Shown here: piece by piece, positions 45,505 to 56,128 of the stretch
Layout: each line of letters begins with the position of its first letter
Position numbering within the stretch: the stretch's first letter is position 1
NCBI RefSeq assembly: GCF_021390935.1
Contig: NZ_JAJPUI010000001.1
Span: 1,198,871 to 1,262,870, forward strand
Direction: 5' to 3'
DNA from: Streptomyces sp. CC228A
Lineage (GTDB): Bacteria > Actinomycetota > Actinomycetes > Streptomycetales > Streptomycetaceae
Length of the DNA stretch: 64,000 nucleotides
Program-made: the position numbers and the translations under genes
Notes under the pieces: model-generated
Told to the model about the DNA's origin: nothing
Databases searched by the model: none
The model's input: the letters and a program-made list of their open reading frames with translations, nothing else

Positions 45505-47500
45505 GTGGATCCGGTGATCATCGTCGGCGCCGGCCCGGTCGGGCTCGCGCTCGGCCTGGCGCTCGGCGCCCAGGAGGTCCCGTCGGTCGTGCTCGACGAG
45601 GGCGACGGCCAGGACGAGCACCGCCCGGCCCGCACGGCGGTGCTGCGCCCCGACACGGTGGCGTTCGTGGAGGGCCTGGGCTGCGCGCCGGCCGTACGGG
45701 ACGCGGGGGCCCGCTGGGCGGCCTGGCGGTCGCTGCGGCGCAGGCAGTCGCTGCGCAGGGAGCCGTTCGCGGAGGCGGGCGGACCCGCCTCGGACGGCGG
45801 CTCCCCGGCCGGCGGCTTCCCGGCCGGCGGCTACCAGAGCGCCGAGGAACCGGCCGTCCCGGGCTCCGGGCACCCGGAGCCCCCCGAGTCGCCGCTGCAC
45901 ATCGCCCAGCACCTGCTCACAGGGGCGCTGCGCGACGCGATCGCCTCGGCCCCGGCCGGTGCGTTCGTCCGGCTGGTCACGGGCAGCCGGCTCGACGCCC
46001 TCGAACAGGACGCCTTCGGGGTCACCGCGCACGTACGCGGGTCCCGGACCGCCCGGTGGCGCGGTTCCTATCTGGTGGGGTGCGACGGGGCGCGGTCGAC
46101 GGTACGGAAGCTGCTGGACGTCCGTTTCCCTGGGCGTACGGCGGTGGAACGCCACGCCGTGGCCGTGCTCCGCACCGAACTCCCCTGGCCCGCCGAGAGC
46201 GTGCTGCACCGTCAGCCGCCGTGGCGCGGCGTCGGCGAGGAGCTGACGGCGCGTCCGCTGCCGGACGACGCCTGGCGGCTGGACTGGCTGCTGCCGCCGC
46301 GCGGGGAGCTCGTCACCCCGGACGCCCTGGTGTGGCGGATCAGGGAGACCCTGTCCGGCTGGTGCGGGGGCACGGCACCGGCCGACCTGCTCCCTGCGGG
46401 GGCACGGCGACACGGCGTACGACCTGCTCGACACGGGCGTCCACACCGTGCACCACCGGCTCGCCCGGCGCTGGCGCGTCGAGCGGGCGTTCCTCGCGGG
46501 GGACGCCGCGCACCTGGTGGGCGCCGTGGGGACGCAGGGGCTCGACGAGGGGCTGCGGGACGTGCGGAACCTGTCGTGGAAACTGGCGCAGGTCTGGCAC
46601 GGCGGTCCGTCGGACGTGCTGCTGGACAGCTACCAGGCGGAGCGGCGCACCGCTGTGGCCGCCCGGCTGCGGGCCGCGGACCAGGCGCTTCCCGCGCTGC
46701 GCGGCGGAGGCGGGCTGCGCACCTACCTGCGGACGGGTCTGGGGGCCATGAGGGCCTGCTGGCCGACGGGCACCTGGGGCGGGGCCCCTCGGGGCGCCCC
46801 CGCGTACCCGCTGTCGCCGCTCGCGCCGTCCCCCGACGAGGCGCACGTGGACGTGGGGACGCAACCGGGCGCCCTGGTCGCGGACGTGCCGGTGACCTCA
46901 CCGGACGGCACGGCAGGGCGGCTGCGCGACCGGCTCGGCAGGGGCCTGCTGGTGGTGCTGGTCGCGCCGGGTACGGGTGTGTGGGACCGGCGGCACTGGG
47001 TCAGGGCCGGTGTGATGCCCCGCCTGGCGGAGGCGGTACGGGCCCTGCCGATGCGGGCCGAGCTGCTGGTGACGGAGGCGTATCCCGGGGCGCCGGCTCA
47101 TGCCGTCCTGCTGGTGCGGCCCGACGGGCACCTGGCGGCCGCGCTGGGCGGCGTGCGGGTACCGGCGCTGCATGCCGCCGCCGCGGCGGTATGCGGAGGC
47201 ACCCCGCGCCCGAGCCGCCCGGACACCGACGCGCCGGCCGCAGGCCCTGGAGGAGGGAAACCCGAGGGCACGAGCCGACGGGGCACGGGCCGGCCGGGCC
47301 GAAAGCTCGATGACACGGGGGGACCGCGGGGAGCGGGGCCGGTGCATGCAGGGCCGGTGGATTCAGGGCCGGTGGATTCAGGGCCGGTGGATGCGGGGCC
47401 GGTGGATGCGGGGCCGGTGCGTGTCGATTCGGCGGTTGCGGACCCGTACCCCGTGGCGGGATCTGCCGGAACACTGCGGGCCGTGGCAGACGGTCTGTAA
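45505..47500 (+). pseudogene. FAD-dependent aromatic monooxygenase, frameshifted, altered 3' end
   Basis: Flavoprotein hydroxylase of the PHBH/RdmE class. The first frame (GTG 45505, AGGAG ribosome site) has the FAD dinucleotide fold VIIVGAGPVGLALGLALG, the GDGQDEHRPARTAVLRPDT region and the NADPH/FAD motif YLVGCDGARSTVRKLL. The frame breaks near 46400 in a run of five G. The next frame continues with DLLDTGVHTVHHRLARRWR and the second FAD motif AFLAGDAAHLVGAVGTQGLD, then a thioredoxin-like C-terminal domain to about residue 550. From about 47180 the frame runs through a 15-bp repeat array and then across an IS5 remnant in the wrong frame, ending at 47500. The original stop was probably lost. 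Substrate unknown. Confidence 0.8.
47336..47425 (+). repeat. Six 15-bp tandem repeats at the monooxygenase 3' end
   Basis: Units GGGCCGGTGGATTCA or GGGCCGGTGGATGCG with small changes, from 47336 to 47425. In the monooxygenase frame they encode repeats of GPVDS/GPVDA. The array ends right where the IS5-family remnant begins. The GGCCGGTG core is shared with the array at 27127. Confidence 0.92.
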
Positions 47501-47690
47501 GCGGTTCGCCCGCTGGGAAGCGGACGGTACCCGGGCCCGCCCACTGGAGCAGGCCCGGATCCGCGATGACTCTGTCGGGGCCCGGAGGGGCCGGTGCGGG
47601 TCGAGTCCGCGATCAACCGAGCCCACCAGCACCCGGCCGGAGCCGGCCCGAAGGGACGACGGCGGGCGCACGGGAAGAGCCGGCACGCGA
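47433..47690 (+). mobile_element. Decayed IS5-family transposase remnant
   Basis: In one plus frame from 47433 the translation reads RTPWRDLPEHCGPWQTVCKR, FARWEADGTRARPLEQARIR, DDSVGA, which matches the N-terminal region of IS5-family (IS1647-like) transposases common in Streptomyces. It continues in another frame near 47594 with VRVESAINRAHQHPAGAG, the region around the first catalytic Asp (usually VDSTINRAHQHAAGA), here changed to Glu. The remaining transposase, the terminal inverted repeats and a start are missing. It is a non-functional fragment. It lies directly after a repeat array and disrupts the end of the monooxygenase gene. Confidence 0.8.
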
Positions 47691-48238
47691 GGCGGCCGGC
47701 CAGGCCCGGGCCGGCCCCGCCGGCCTTGCGGCGGCGGACGACGAGCATGGTGCCGGCCCGAAACCACCGGAGCGAAGCAGCCGTCCCGCGGGGCCGAGTC
47801 GATGCCGCAGGGCGGTGAGCGGGACGCTGATCCGCTCCCCCAGCCTGGCGGCCGGCGCCTGCGCCTCGGCCGTCAGCGTGCTGAGGAGGAGGGGCCTGTG
47901 GGGCTGATGACGAGGGCTTGCGGGGCTGATGGCGAGGGGCCTGTGGGGGCTGAGGAACCGATGGCGTGCCAGGGAAGAGAAGTCGGGCCAAGGCATCCGA
48001 CCCGCACCGCGCAGCTCCCGGTGTCCGGCCCTCCGGCTGCCCGAGCGGCCTACCGCAGCAGCGCCCTGGCCGTCCGGCGCGGTTCACCGATCGACGGGCC
48101 GGGGATACGTGACGCAGCCGTTCTTGATCACCGTCTCACGTGCCCCCTCGCCGACTTTGCGGGAGCAGCCCCCGTGGTGCCGCCCGTGGTGCCGAGGCCG
48201 CGGCGGTCACCTGACCGCCGCGCCCGCGCACTGCCCGG
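47691..48238. other. Gene-free spacer between the IS remnant and recX
   Basis: No credible gene is seen. Open frames are Arg/Pro-rich and do not resemble known families. The short repeat GAGGGGCCTGTGGGGCTGA / GAGGGGCCTGTGGGGGCTGA occurs near 47888 and 47936, and GTGGTGCCGCCC / GTGGTGCCGAGG near 48174-48197. It may be further eroded insertion-sequence DNA. Confidence 0.45.
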
Positions 48239-48808
48239 TCAGAAGGGGTCGGCGTGCAGGTCGTCGACCTCTTCGCCTTCTTCCTCCAGGGCCTGTCTGA
48301 CCACCCGCAGGGCCAGCCCCTCGGGGTAGCCCTTGCGGGCGAGCATGCCGGCGAGGCGCCGCAGCCGGCGGTCCCGTTCCAGCCCCCGGGTGGAGCGGAG
48401 CTTGCGGTCCACCAGGGCGCGGGCGGTCGCCTCCTCCTGCTCGGGGTCCAGCCGGGCCACGGCCTCGTCGATCAGCGCCGAGTCGACGCCCTTGGTACGC
48501 AGTTCCCGGGCCAGGGCGCGGCGCGCCAGACCGCGGCCGTGGTGCCGGGAGTCGACCCAGGCCCCGGCGAAGGCCGCGTCGTCGATGAGGCCGACGTCCT
48601 CGAAGCGCGAGAGCACGTCCTCGGCGACGTCGTCGGGGATGCCCCGCTGGTGCAGGGCGTCCGCGAGCTGCTTGCGGGTGCGGGGCATCCCGGTGAGCAG
48701 GCGCAGGCAGACGGCCCGCGCCCGCTCGGCCGGGTCCTGGGGCGGCGGCTCCTTGCCGGCCCTCGACGGGTCGGAGCCGCCGCCCGGCCATTCGCTGCGC
48801 CGGGCCAT
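48239..48808 (-). CDS. recX: Regulatory protein RecX
   Basis: Binds RecA filaments and limits recombinase activity. Protein of 189 residues with the three-helix tandem repeats of the family: ARAVCLRLLTGMPRTRKQLA, VLSRFEDVGLIDDAAFAGAW, HHGRGLARRALARELRTKGV and GMLARKGYPEGLALRVVRQA. The acidic end EEEGEEVDDLHADPF is typical of actinobacteria. The ATG at 48808 lies 3 bp after the recA stop, so the two are co-transcribed and probably coupled in translation. Confidence 0.95.
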   Translation of the reverse strand: MARRSEWPGGGSDPSRAGKEPPPQDPAERARAVCLRLLTGMPRTRKQLADALHQRGIPDDVAEDVLSRFEDVGLIDDAAFAGAWVDSRHHGRGLARRALARELRTKGVDSALIDEAVARLDPEQEEATARALVDRKLRSTRGLERDRRLRRLAGMLARKGYPEGLALRVVRQALEEEGEEVDDLHADPF

Positions 48809-48811
48809 GGG

Positions 48812-49951
<1,140 letters not shown>

Positions 49952-50122
49952 GGGTTCCACCCGGGTTGCTTGAGTCGATCGCTTCACGTCAAAGACGCTA
50001 ACCCCTGCCACTGACAATGCGCCTCGACGTGCCTCCGACCTGTGGATAACTCCGGAGCGTCACGACCTGTCACGGGTGCCGCGAGGCCGCTGCGCGAGCC
50101 CGGGGTCCAGGCCGTCCACCTC

Positions 50123-50152
50123 ATAAGAATGGATGTTCGATTTTAGTGTCAA
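50123..50152 (-). promoter_or_regulatory. recA promoter with LexA (SOS) box
   Basis: On the minus strand TTGACA (50152-50147) and TCTTAT (50128-50123) are separated by 18 bp. Between them CGAACATCCATTCT (50139-50126) fits the actinobacterial SOS box with one mismatch. LexA bound there would block RNA polymerase. The leader to the recA ATG is about 165 nt. Confidence 0.85.
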
Positions 50153-50204
50153 GCAGGGCGCGCCGGGGTGGGGCCCATCCGTCGCGGGGGCTGCGGCCAG
50201 GGGA

Positions 50205-51976
50205 TCAGGTGCCGCCGCCGCGCCCGCGGTCCGGTGCCGGAGCCGGGCCCTCCGCTGCCGCCGTGCCCGCGGCAGCCGCGCCGGGGCCGGGGCTGCCGGC
50301 AGCAGGGCCCACGGTACTGCGGCCTCCTGCGGTGCTGCGGCCGTCGGCGGCAAGGGCGGCGGCGTTCGCGCGCAGGGCGCGCTGGAGCCGGGCCAGGACC
50401 ATCTCGCCGTGTCGGCGGTGGCCGTGCACCCGCGGGTCCTCCGTCACGTCGTACCGCTTCACGTACGCCCCCAGGAACGCCTGCAGCGTGGCGACGGCCG
50501 GAATGGCGATCAGCGCGCCCACGGCTCCGAGCAGTGCGGTGCCGGCGACGACCGAGCCGAAGGCGACGGCGGGGTGGATGTCCACCGTCTTCGCGGTGAG
50601 CTTGGGCTGCAGGACGTAGTTCTCGAACTGCTGGTACACGACGACGAAGCCCAGGACCCACAGGGCGTACCAGGGGTTGACCGTGAACGCGAGCAGCATG
50701 GGCAGCGCACCGGCCATGTACGTGCCGATGGTCGGGATGAACTGGGACACCAGGCCCACCCAGACGGCCAGCGCCGGGGCGTACGGCACATCGAGGAACT
50801 GCAGCAGCACGTAGTGCGCGACGCCTGAGATCAGCGCCATGAGGCCGCGCGAGTAGAGGTAGCCGCCGGTCTTGTCCACGGCGATCTCCCAGGCCCGCAG
50901 CACCTCGGCCTGCCGGTGCGGCGGCAGGACGGAGCACAGGGCGCGGCGCAGCCGGGGCCCGTCGGCAGCGAAGTAGAACGAGAACAGGAAGATCGTCAGA
51001 AGCCGGAAGAGTCCGCCGAGGACCGTGGCCGAGACGTCCAGGACTCCGCTCGCGCTGTTCTCGACGTAATCCCGCAGCCAGTCGGAGCGCAGCAGCCCCT
51101 GCTGGACCTCGACGCGGGAGAGTTCCGTGTGGAAGGTGTGGTTGATCCAGGCGATGACGGAGTCGATGTACTTCGGGAACTCCTCGACCATGTCCACGAT
51201 CTGGGTCGCGAGCATGGACCCGAGCAGCACGACGAAGCCGACGCTGCTGATGAGCACCACGAGGAAGACCAGGAAGGTGGCCAGCCCCCTGCGCATCCCG
51301 CGGGCGGCCATCCACCCGACCGCCGGCTCGACGGCGAGGGCCAGGAAGAAGGCGATCAGGATGTTGATCAGCAGCCCGATGACCTGGTGGAAGGCCCAGC
51401 TCCCGAGCTGGAAGCAGGCGTAGAGCGCCAGCGCGAGGACTATGGCCCGCGGCAGCCACCTCGGCATGCGCGCGGGCACACCGGGGCCCGCGGCCCCCGC
51501 CCCGCCCGGGGGCACGGAGGGCCCGGCGCCTGTCGGCGCCCCGGACGACGGGTCGGACGCCGCCTGCCCTGCCTGCGGCTCGGGCGCCGGTGCGGCGCCG
51601 GGCGCGGTCTGCGGTCCGGAGGGGTCGCCAGGTCGGTCCCGGCCGCCGGAGCAGCCGGCCCCGGGCCCGCTGCGGCCGCCCCGTCCCCGGCCCGGGCGGC
51701 GCCCCCTCCACCGGCTTGCGGGGCGCCTGGTCCACCGGTCTGCGCGGTACGGGAGCCGCCCTCCGGCGCGGCGGCGTCGGGCACACCGGCGGAGGCCGCC
51801 GGTCCGGGGCGGCCCTCCGGGCCCCGCACCGTCTGCCCGGACGCGGTCGGCACGGGTGCGGGCGGCGGGGTGTCCGGGGTGCCGGACGCCCCGCCCGCCG
51901 GCGCGCCGCTCCCTGGCTCGCCGGTCGTTCCGGAGTCTTCGGTGGTCGTCTTCGGGGTCTCGTCAGTCGGGGCCAC
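50205..51976 (-). CDS. AI-2E family membrane transporter-like protein
   Basis: Polytopic membrane protein of the AI-2E exporter/PerM superfamily. The membrane domain (from about base 51480) has around eight segments, including IVLALALYACFQLGSWAFHQ, LLINILIAFFLALAVEPAVG, FLVFLVVLISSVGFVVLLGS and WYALWVLGFVVVYQQFENYV, the last being a family signature. The N-terminal 120 residues from GTG 51976 (APTDETPKTTTEDSG) are acidic and Pro/Ala-rich but lie in a different frame; a single-base change near 51620, in a run of four G, would join them. A shorter start at 51515 is open in the membrane-domain frame. Substrate unknown; autoinducer transport is not implied. Located upstream of recA. Confidence 0.82.
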
Positions 51977-52403
51977 GAGCCAAGTGTGGCGTACGCCCGT
52001 GACACCCCCGTCCCGAACGGTGCGGAGACCGCCCCGCCGCCGGGCGGCGGGGCCGACGGCGGCCGAGCACGGGTGGACACGGACAGGCGCGGGGAGCACG
52101 CACGGGGGCAGCGGGCACGTACAGCCGCGGTGAGCACGCCTGGGGCGGTGAGCACGCACAGCCGCCGTGGGCACGCATGGGGGCCGTGGGCACGCACGGG
52201 GGCGGTGGCCGCTTCACCGAGGGGAGCCGGAGCCTGCCGGCGAGGAACGGACGCCGCTCCCGCCCGGTACCGTCAGCCTCACCGAGGACCAGCCGACGCC
52301 CCGCCGGGCGCCGTCACCACCAGCGAGGACCGCCCGTCGCCGGCCGGAGACCGGCGGCCTCCGCCTTGGTCACGCGCCGGAGACCGTCACGCGCCGGACG
52401 CCG
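51977..52403. repeat. Spacer of degenerate repeats upstream of DUF3046 3' end
   Basis: No gene is seen. Six diverged 16-22-bp units built on G(C/G)GTG(A/G)GCACGC lie at about 52088-52208. A 17-bp unit, GTCACGCGCCGGAGACC, is repeated in tandem at 52369-52385 and 52386-52402, directly before the DUF3046 stop codon (52404-52406), which starts a partial third copy (GTCAGCGC). Confidence 0.75.
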
Positions 52404-52598
52404 TCAGCGCTTGTCGGCGGGTACGTCGACGGCCGCGCACACGGCCCGCCACACGTCCTTGGCCTCCCAGCCCGCCTCCAGCGCCCCGTACACGGTCCGA
52501 CCCCCCAGTTCGGACATCACGTGGTCGCGGGCGAAGCTCTCCGCGTACACCGCACCGAAGTGCTCTGCCATCCGCTCCCAGAAAATCGTCAACCGCAT
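52404..52598 (-). CDS. DUF3046 domain-containing protein
   Basis: Small protein of 64 residues covering the whole DUF3046 domain: MRLTIFWERMAEHFG, YAESFARDHVMSELGGRTVY and GWEAKDVWRAVCAAVDVP. The fold is helical and the length is typical. DUF3046 genes usually sit close to recA-recX in actinobacteria, as here, but their function is unknown. ATG at 52598. A tandem duplication abuts the stop codon. Confidence 0.9.
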   Translation of the reverse strand: MRLTIFWERMAEHFGAVYAESFARDHVMSELGGRTVYGALEAGWEAKDVWRAVCAAVDVPADKR

Positions 52599-52690
52599 GG
52601 ACCCAGTATCCCGCCCCTGAGGGTGCAGCCGGGGCCCTCCGGCTTCCCGAAAGGCCTTTCCGCCCTACGGTCGGGCGCATGGGTCCGCAC

Positions 52691-53663
52691 ATGGCTGGAG
52701 CTCCTCCCCTCGCCCCGACTCCCCTCGCACGTGCCGAGCAGTTCGTCTGGCTGTCGGCGCGCGTCCTCGAACAAAGGAGGTTCGCCTACCACTTCCTGGG
52801 CGGTGACGCGGAGGCCGTGGAGGCCGCCCTCGCCGCCTACGCCAACGAGGACGGCGGCTACGGGCACGCCCTGGAACCGGATGTGCGGGGGCCTGCGAGC
52901 CAGCCCCTGCACACCGCGCACGCGCTGCGCGTCCTGGACTCGATCGGCCGCTGCGGCGGGACGCAGGCCGAGCGCGTCTGCCGGTACCTGACGGAGGCCT
53001 CCACCCGGGACGGCGCCCTGCCAGTGGTCCACCCCTCCGCTCGCGGCTACCCGGTGGCGCCGTTCGTGGCGGTCGTCGACGCCCCTCCCCCAGCCTCGAA
53101 CGGCCTCGGCCGGGGGGACCCCCGCAGCTCCCTGCTGGCCACCGGCCCCGTGGTGGGGCTGCTGCACCGCAACCGGGTGTGGCACGCGTGGCTGTTCCGC
53201 GCCACCGACTTCTGCTGGGCGGCCGTGGACGCGATCGGGCAGGGGATGCGGCCCACGCACCCGTACGAGGTCGAAGCCGCCGTCGCCTTCCTGGACGGCG
53301 TGCCGGACCGGGCGCGGGCCGAGGCGGCGGCCGACCGGTTGGGCCGCCTCGTACGGGAGCGGCGCCTGGTGGTGCTGGAGCCCGCGAAGGCGGCGCGGCA
53401 GCCGGTGGCGCCCGGCTATGCCCCGGGGGAGCACCACTTCGCGTACGACTACGCGCGTGTGCCGGAGTCGCTGGCCCGGCGCTGGTTCACGGACGAGGAG
53501 ATGGCGCTGGCCCTGGACCACCTGGCGGCGGCGCAGCAGGAGGACGGCGGCTGGCCGATCACCTGGCGCCGGTGGGCGCCCGGCCCGGCCTTGGAGGCCC
53601 GCCCCCTGGTGACGCTGGAAGCGCTGCGCACCCTGCGCGCCCACGGCCGCCCCTGCGCTGACC
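52691..53663 (+). CDS. Hypothetical protein, terpenoid-cyclase/squalene-hopene-like repeats
   Basis: Protein of about 320 residues with alpha-toroid type repeats: GGDAEAVEAALAAYANEDGG, YGHALEPDVRGPASQPLHTA and AAQQEDGGWPITWRRWAPG. These resemble prenyltransferase/squalene-oxidase repeat segments, but no catalytic Asp motif is present and no function can be given. Start at the ATG 52691 or 52679. The frame stays open beyond the expected end (LRTLRAHGRP) to 53950, antisense to azlD; a TGA in a neighbouring frame at 53659-53661 suggests a one-base error near the end. An in-frame GC-rich element at 53081-53125 adds about 15 residues in the middle. Confidence 0.7.
53081..53125. repeat. GC-rich inverted element inserted in a gene
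   Basis: The stretch has CCCCTCCCCCAGCC on the left and CCGGGGGGACCCCC on the right around TCGAACGGCCTCGG, and encodes PPPASNGLGRGDPRS within an otherwise continuous domain. Elements of the form CCCCCAGCC...GGGGGACCCCC recur in Streptomyces genomes as I recall. It is likely a small mobile or slippage-derived insertion. Confidence 0.5.
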
Positions 53664-53682
53664 GGGCTCCCCAGGCGGCCGG

Positions 53683-54003
53683 TCAGCCGCCGAGGGCGCG
53701 GACGCCTGCCGTCACCGCCACCGCGGCGGCGACCACCACGAGGAACGGCGCCCTCAGCAGCAGCGCCACCGCGGCCGCCCCCAGCCCGGCCGCGCGGGCG
53801 TCGACGACGAGCGTGCCGCCCGTGCTGAAGGTCTGCTGGGCGATCAGCGCGGCCAGCAGGGCGACCGGCAGCAGTGCGGCGAGCCGCCGTACCAGGGGTC
53901 GTTCCAGAGCGTGGGCGGGCACCAGGAGGCCGCCGAGCTTGAGCAGGTAGCAGCCGGCGGCGGTGAGGCCGACGGCCAGCCAGATGGACGTCGTCGCGGT
54001 CAT
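53683..54003 (-). CDS. azlD: AzlD-type branched-chain amino acid export subunit
   Basis: Small membrane subunit of 106 residues with three to four helices (SIWLAVGLTAAGCYLLKLGG, LAALLPVALLAALIAQQTFS, FLVVVAAAVAVTAGVRALG). The conserved Lys-Leu-Gly-Gly near residue 23 is typical of AzlD. Its ATG overlaps the azlC stop by ATGA, so the two are translationally coupled. It partners AzlC in export of branched-chain amino acids or analogues. Confidence 0.88.
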   Translation of the reverse strand: MTATTSIWLAVGLTAAGCYLLKLGGLLVPAHALERPLVRRLAALLPVALLAALIAQQTFSTGGTLVVDARAAGLGAAAVALLLRAPFLVVVAAAVAVTAGVRALGG

Positions 54004-54836
54004 CGCGGGCCGTCCTTCCCGGTCCGGCGGCCCCGGGCCCAGAGCACGGCGGGCGCGGTGAGGGCCGCGGCGAGCACCGGCACGCCCGCGGGGAGCACCG
54101 GCAGCAGGCCGAGGCCCACGACCACGGCGAGGCCGGCCACGGCGCGCTCGGTGGCGGTGCGGAGCATCGGGGCGAGCAGGGCGAGGAACGCCGCCGGCCC
54201 CGCGGCGTCCAGGCCCCACGCGCCGGTGTCGCCGAGGGCCTCGGCCCCCAGGCCGCCGAGGAGGGTGGTGAGGTTCCACAGGACGTAGAGGGTGAGGCCG
54301 GTCACGGTGAAGCCGAGCCGGGCGGTGCGCCGGTCCGGCTGTGCCAGGGCGACCGCCGTCGTCTCGTCGATGACCCAGTGCGCGGCGACGGGGCGGACGG
54401 CCCGCGGCAGGGCGAGGAGCTGGGAGAGGCGCAGCCCGTAGAAGGCGTTGCGGGTGCCGAGGAAGAAGGCGCCCGCGGCGGCGGTGAAGGGGTTGCCTCC
54501 TGCGGCGAGTGCGCCGACGAGTGCGAACTGCGAGGCGCCCGTGAAGACGAGCAGGCTGAGCAGGCACGTCTGGAGCAGGTCGAGCCCCGCGCCGACGGAG
54601 GTCATGCCGAAGGCGAAGCCGGAGAGGCCGACGGCCAGACCGACGCCGAGGGAGTCCCGTATGACGGCCGCGTCGGACGGGCTCGCGGCGGGGATGCCGG
54701 GCGGGGCGCCCGCCGCCGGCCCCGGGGGCCCGGTGTGCCCGGCGCCCGCCGGGGGCTCGGCGCAGGTGCGGGGCCGGGCGGGCGCGGCCGGCCGCTGGGC
54801 TCGGGGGGTTCCTGGTGGTGCTGTCTGTTCTGCCAC
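54000..54836 (-). CDS. azlC: AzlC-type branched-chain amino acid exporter
   Basis: Permease of 278 residues. After a Pro/Ala-rich N-terminus of about 50 residues come six or more helices with the family features FGMTSVGAGLDLLQTCLLSL, VFTGASQFALVGALAAGG, FFLGTRNAFYGLRLS and HWVIDETTAVAL. The GTG at 54836 is 10 bp after the AraC gene stop, implying an operon AraC-azlC-azlD. Regulation by the AraC-type protein is likely. Confidence 0.9.
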   Translation of the reverse strand: MAEQTAPPGTPRAQRPAAPARPRTCAEPPAGAGHTGPPGPAAGAPPGIPAASPSDAAVIRDSLGVGLAVGLSGFAFGMTSVGAGLDLLQTCLLSLLVFTGASQFALVGALAAGGNPFTAAAGAFFLGTRNAFYGLRLSQLLALPRAVRPVAAHWVIDETTAVALAQPDRRTARLGFTVTGLTLYVLWNLTTLLGGLGAEALGDTGAWGLDAAGPAAFLALLAPMLRTATERAVAGLAVVVGLGLLPVLPAGVPVLAAALTAPAVLWARGRRTGKDGPR

Positions 54837-54846
54837 GCCGGGGACG

Positions 54847-55968
54847 CTACGGGCGGCGCACCGTTCCGGTCTTGTACGTTCTTGCGCGCTCCCGCTGGTA
54901 CGCACCGGGTGGAACGCCCACGATCCGGGTGAAGTGCCGGTTGAGGTGCGGCTGGTCGGTGAAGCCCACGGTGACGGCGGCCTCGGCGGGGGCCGTCCCG
55001 GTGTCGAGGAGACGGCGGGCGGCGCGGACGCGCGCGTCGGTGAGCCACGTGTGGGGCGGCATCCCGTAGGCCGCCTTGAAGGCGCGCAGCAGCGCGAAGG
55101 GGCTGCTGCCGAGCTCGCGGGCGAGCTGCTCCAGGGACGGCGGGTCGGTCATGCGCTCCAGGAGCACGTCCCGCGCGGCGGCGGCCGCACGGGCGCCGGC
55201 GGCCGACGGGGCGCGGGCGGGCTGCGTCCGGCCGTGCCGCCGCAGGAGCCGTGCGACGACGATGCGCAGCAGGCTGTCGGCGGCCAGCGCGTTGCCCTCC
55301 TCCGCGGCGCGGTGGACGGCGCGCACCAGCCGGGCGCTGTCTTCGTCGGTGACGATCGCCTCCTTGAAGCCGACCGTGCCGCGCAGGGTCGTCTCCTCCT
55401 GCGCGATGCCGGCGACGAGCTCGCTGGAGGGGTAGAGCGTGGCGTACGCCCAGCCTTCGGGGACCCCGGCGTGGGCGGAGTGCGGGACCTCCGGGTTGAT
55501 CATGACGACGGTGCCCGGGTGGGCCTGGATGGTGCCGTGCGGCAGGACCACGTCCTCGATTCCGCGGCGGACCGCTCCGAGGACGAAGCCCTCGTGGGCG
55601 TGGCGGGTGAAGGAGTGGCGTATGTAGCGGGCGCGCAGCAGGTCGAGGCCGGGCACGCCGGGGTAGTGCCAGTGCCGTGCCCACTCCGCGGTGTCCGCCG
55701 ACGTGCCCGCGTGGGCCTCCGCCGCCGTGTCGGGGGCATCCGCCGCAGCGTCGGGGGCGGCGGCGCCCTGCGGTGCCGCGGCGGGCCGCGCCCGCACCAC
55801 CGTCGGTGCCGCGGTTCGCGCGGGGACCCGCGCCTGCGCCGCCACCGGAGCCGCAGCTTCCGCATACGCCTGCACCGCCCCCGGAGCCCCAGCCTCCGCC
55901 GCCCCCGGGGCCGCGGTTCCCGCATGCGCCTCCGCCGTCGTCCGCCGCCTCTCCGACTTGCTCGCCAT
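54847..55968 (-). CDS. AraC family transcriptional regulator
   Basis: Protein of 373 residues. The first 90 are an Ala/Pro/Arg-rich stretch with EAHAGT at both ends. An AraC-type cupin sensor follows (RHAHEGFVLGAVRRGIEDVV, VVMINPEVPHSAHAG), then the double helix-turn-helix (LEQLARELGSSPFALLRAFK, ARRLLDTGTAPAEAAVTVGF, DQPHLNRHFTRIVGVPPGAY). ATG at 55968; no strong ribosome site. It heads the azlCD operon and is divergent from lhr. It probably responds to an amino acid or analogue exported by AzlCD. Confidence 0.9.
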   Translation of the reverse strand: MASKSERRRTTAEAHAGTAAPGAAEAGAPGAVQAYAEAAAPVAAQARVPARTAAPTVVRARPAAAPQGAAAPDAAADAPDTAAEAHAGTSADTAEWARHWHYPGVPGLDLLRARYIRHSFTRHAHEGFVLGAVRRGIEDVVLPHGTIQAHPGTVVMINPEVPHSAHAGVPEGWAYATLYPSSELVAGIAQEETTLRGTVGFKEAIVTDEDSARLVRAVHRAAEEGNALAADSLLRIVVARLLRRHGRTQPARAPSAAGARAAAAARDVLLERMTDPPSLEQLARELGSSPFALLRAFKAAYGMPPHTWLTDARVRAARRLLDTGTAPAEAAVTVGFTDQPHLNRHFTRIVGVPPGAYQRERARTYKTGTVRRP

Positions 55969-56128
55969 GCACCCATTCTGCGCCCGCGGCACCCGCGCTG
56001 ACCTGCGTGTCCGCTGCGCGGACCGCCGTGGGGCAACGCGGGGACAGCCCAGCAGGGCGTCAGTCAGTGCCCCAGCCACGCCCACCGGAACCCGCGTATC
56101 GGCATCAATGTCAGTGCCGGGGTGCACG

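Noticed and set aside
47098..48087. A minus-strand frame across the IS remnant and spacer
   Set aside because: It reads through the 15-bp array as Thr-Gly-Pro repeats and has no recognisable domain; the plus-strand transposase similarity explains the region better.
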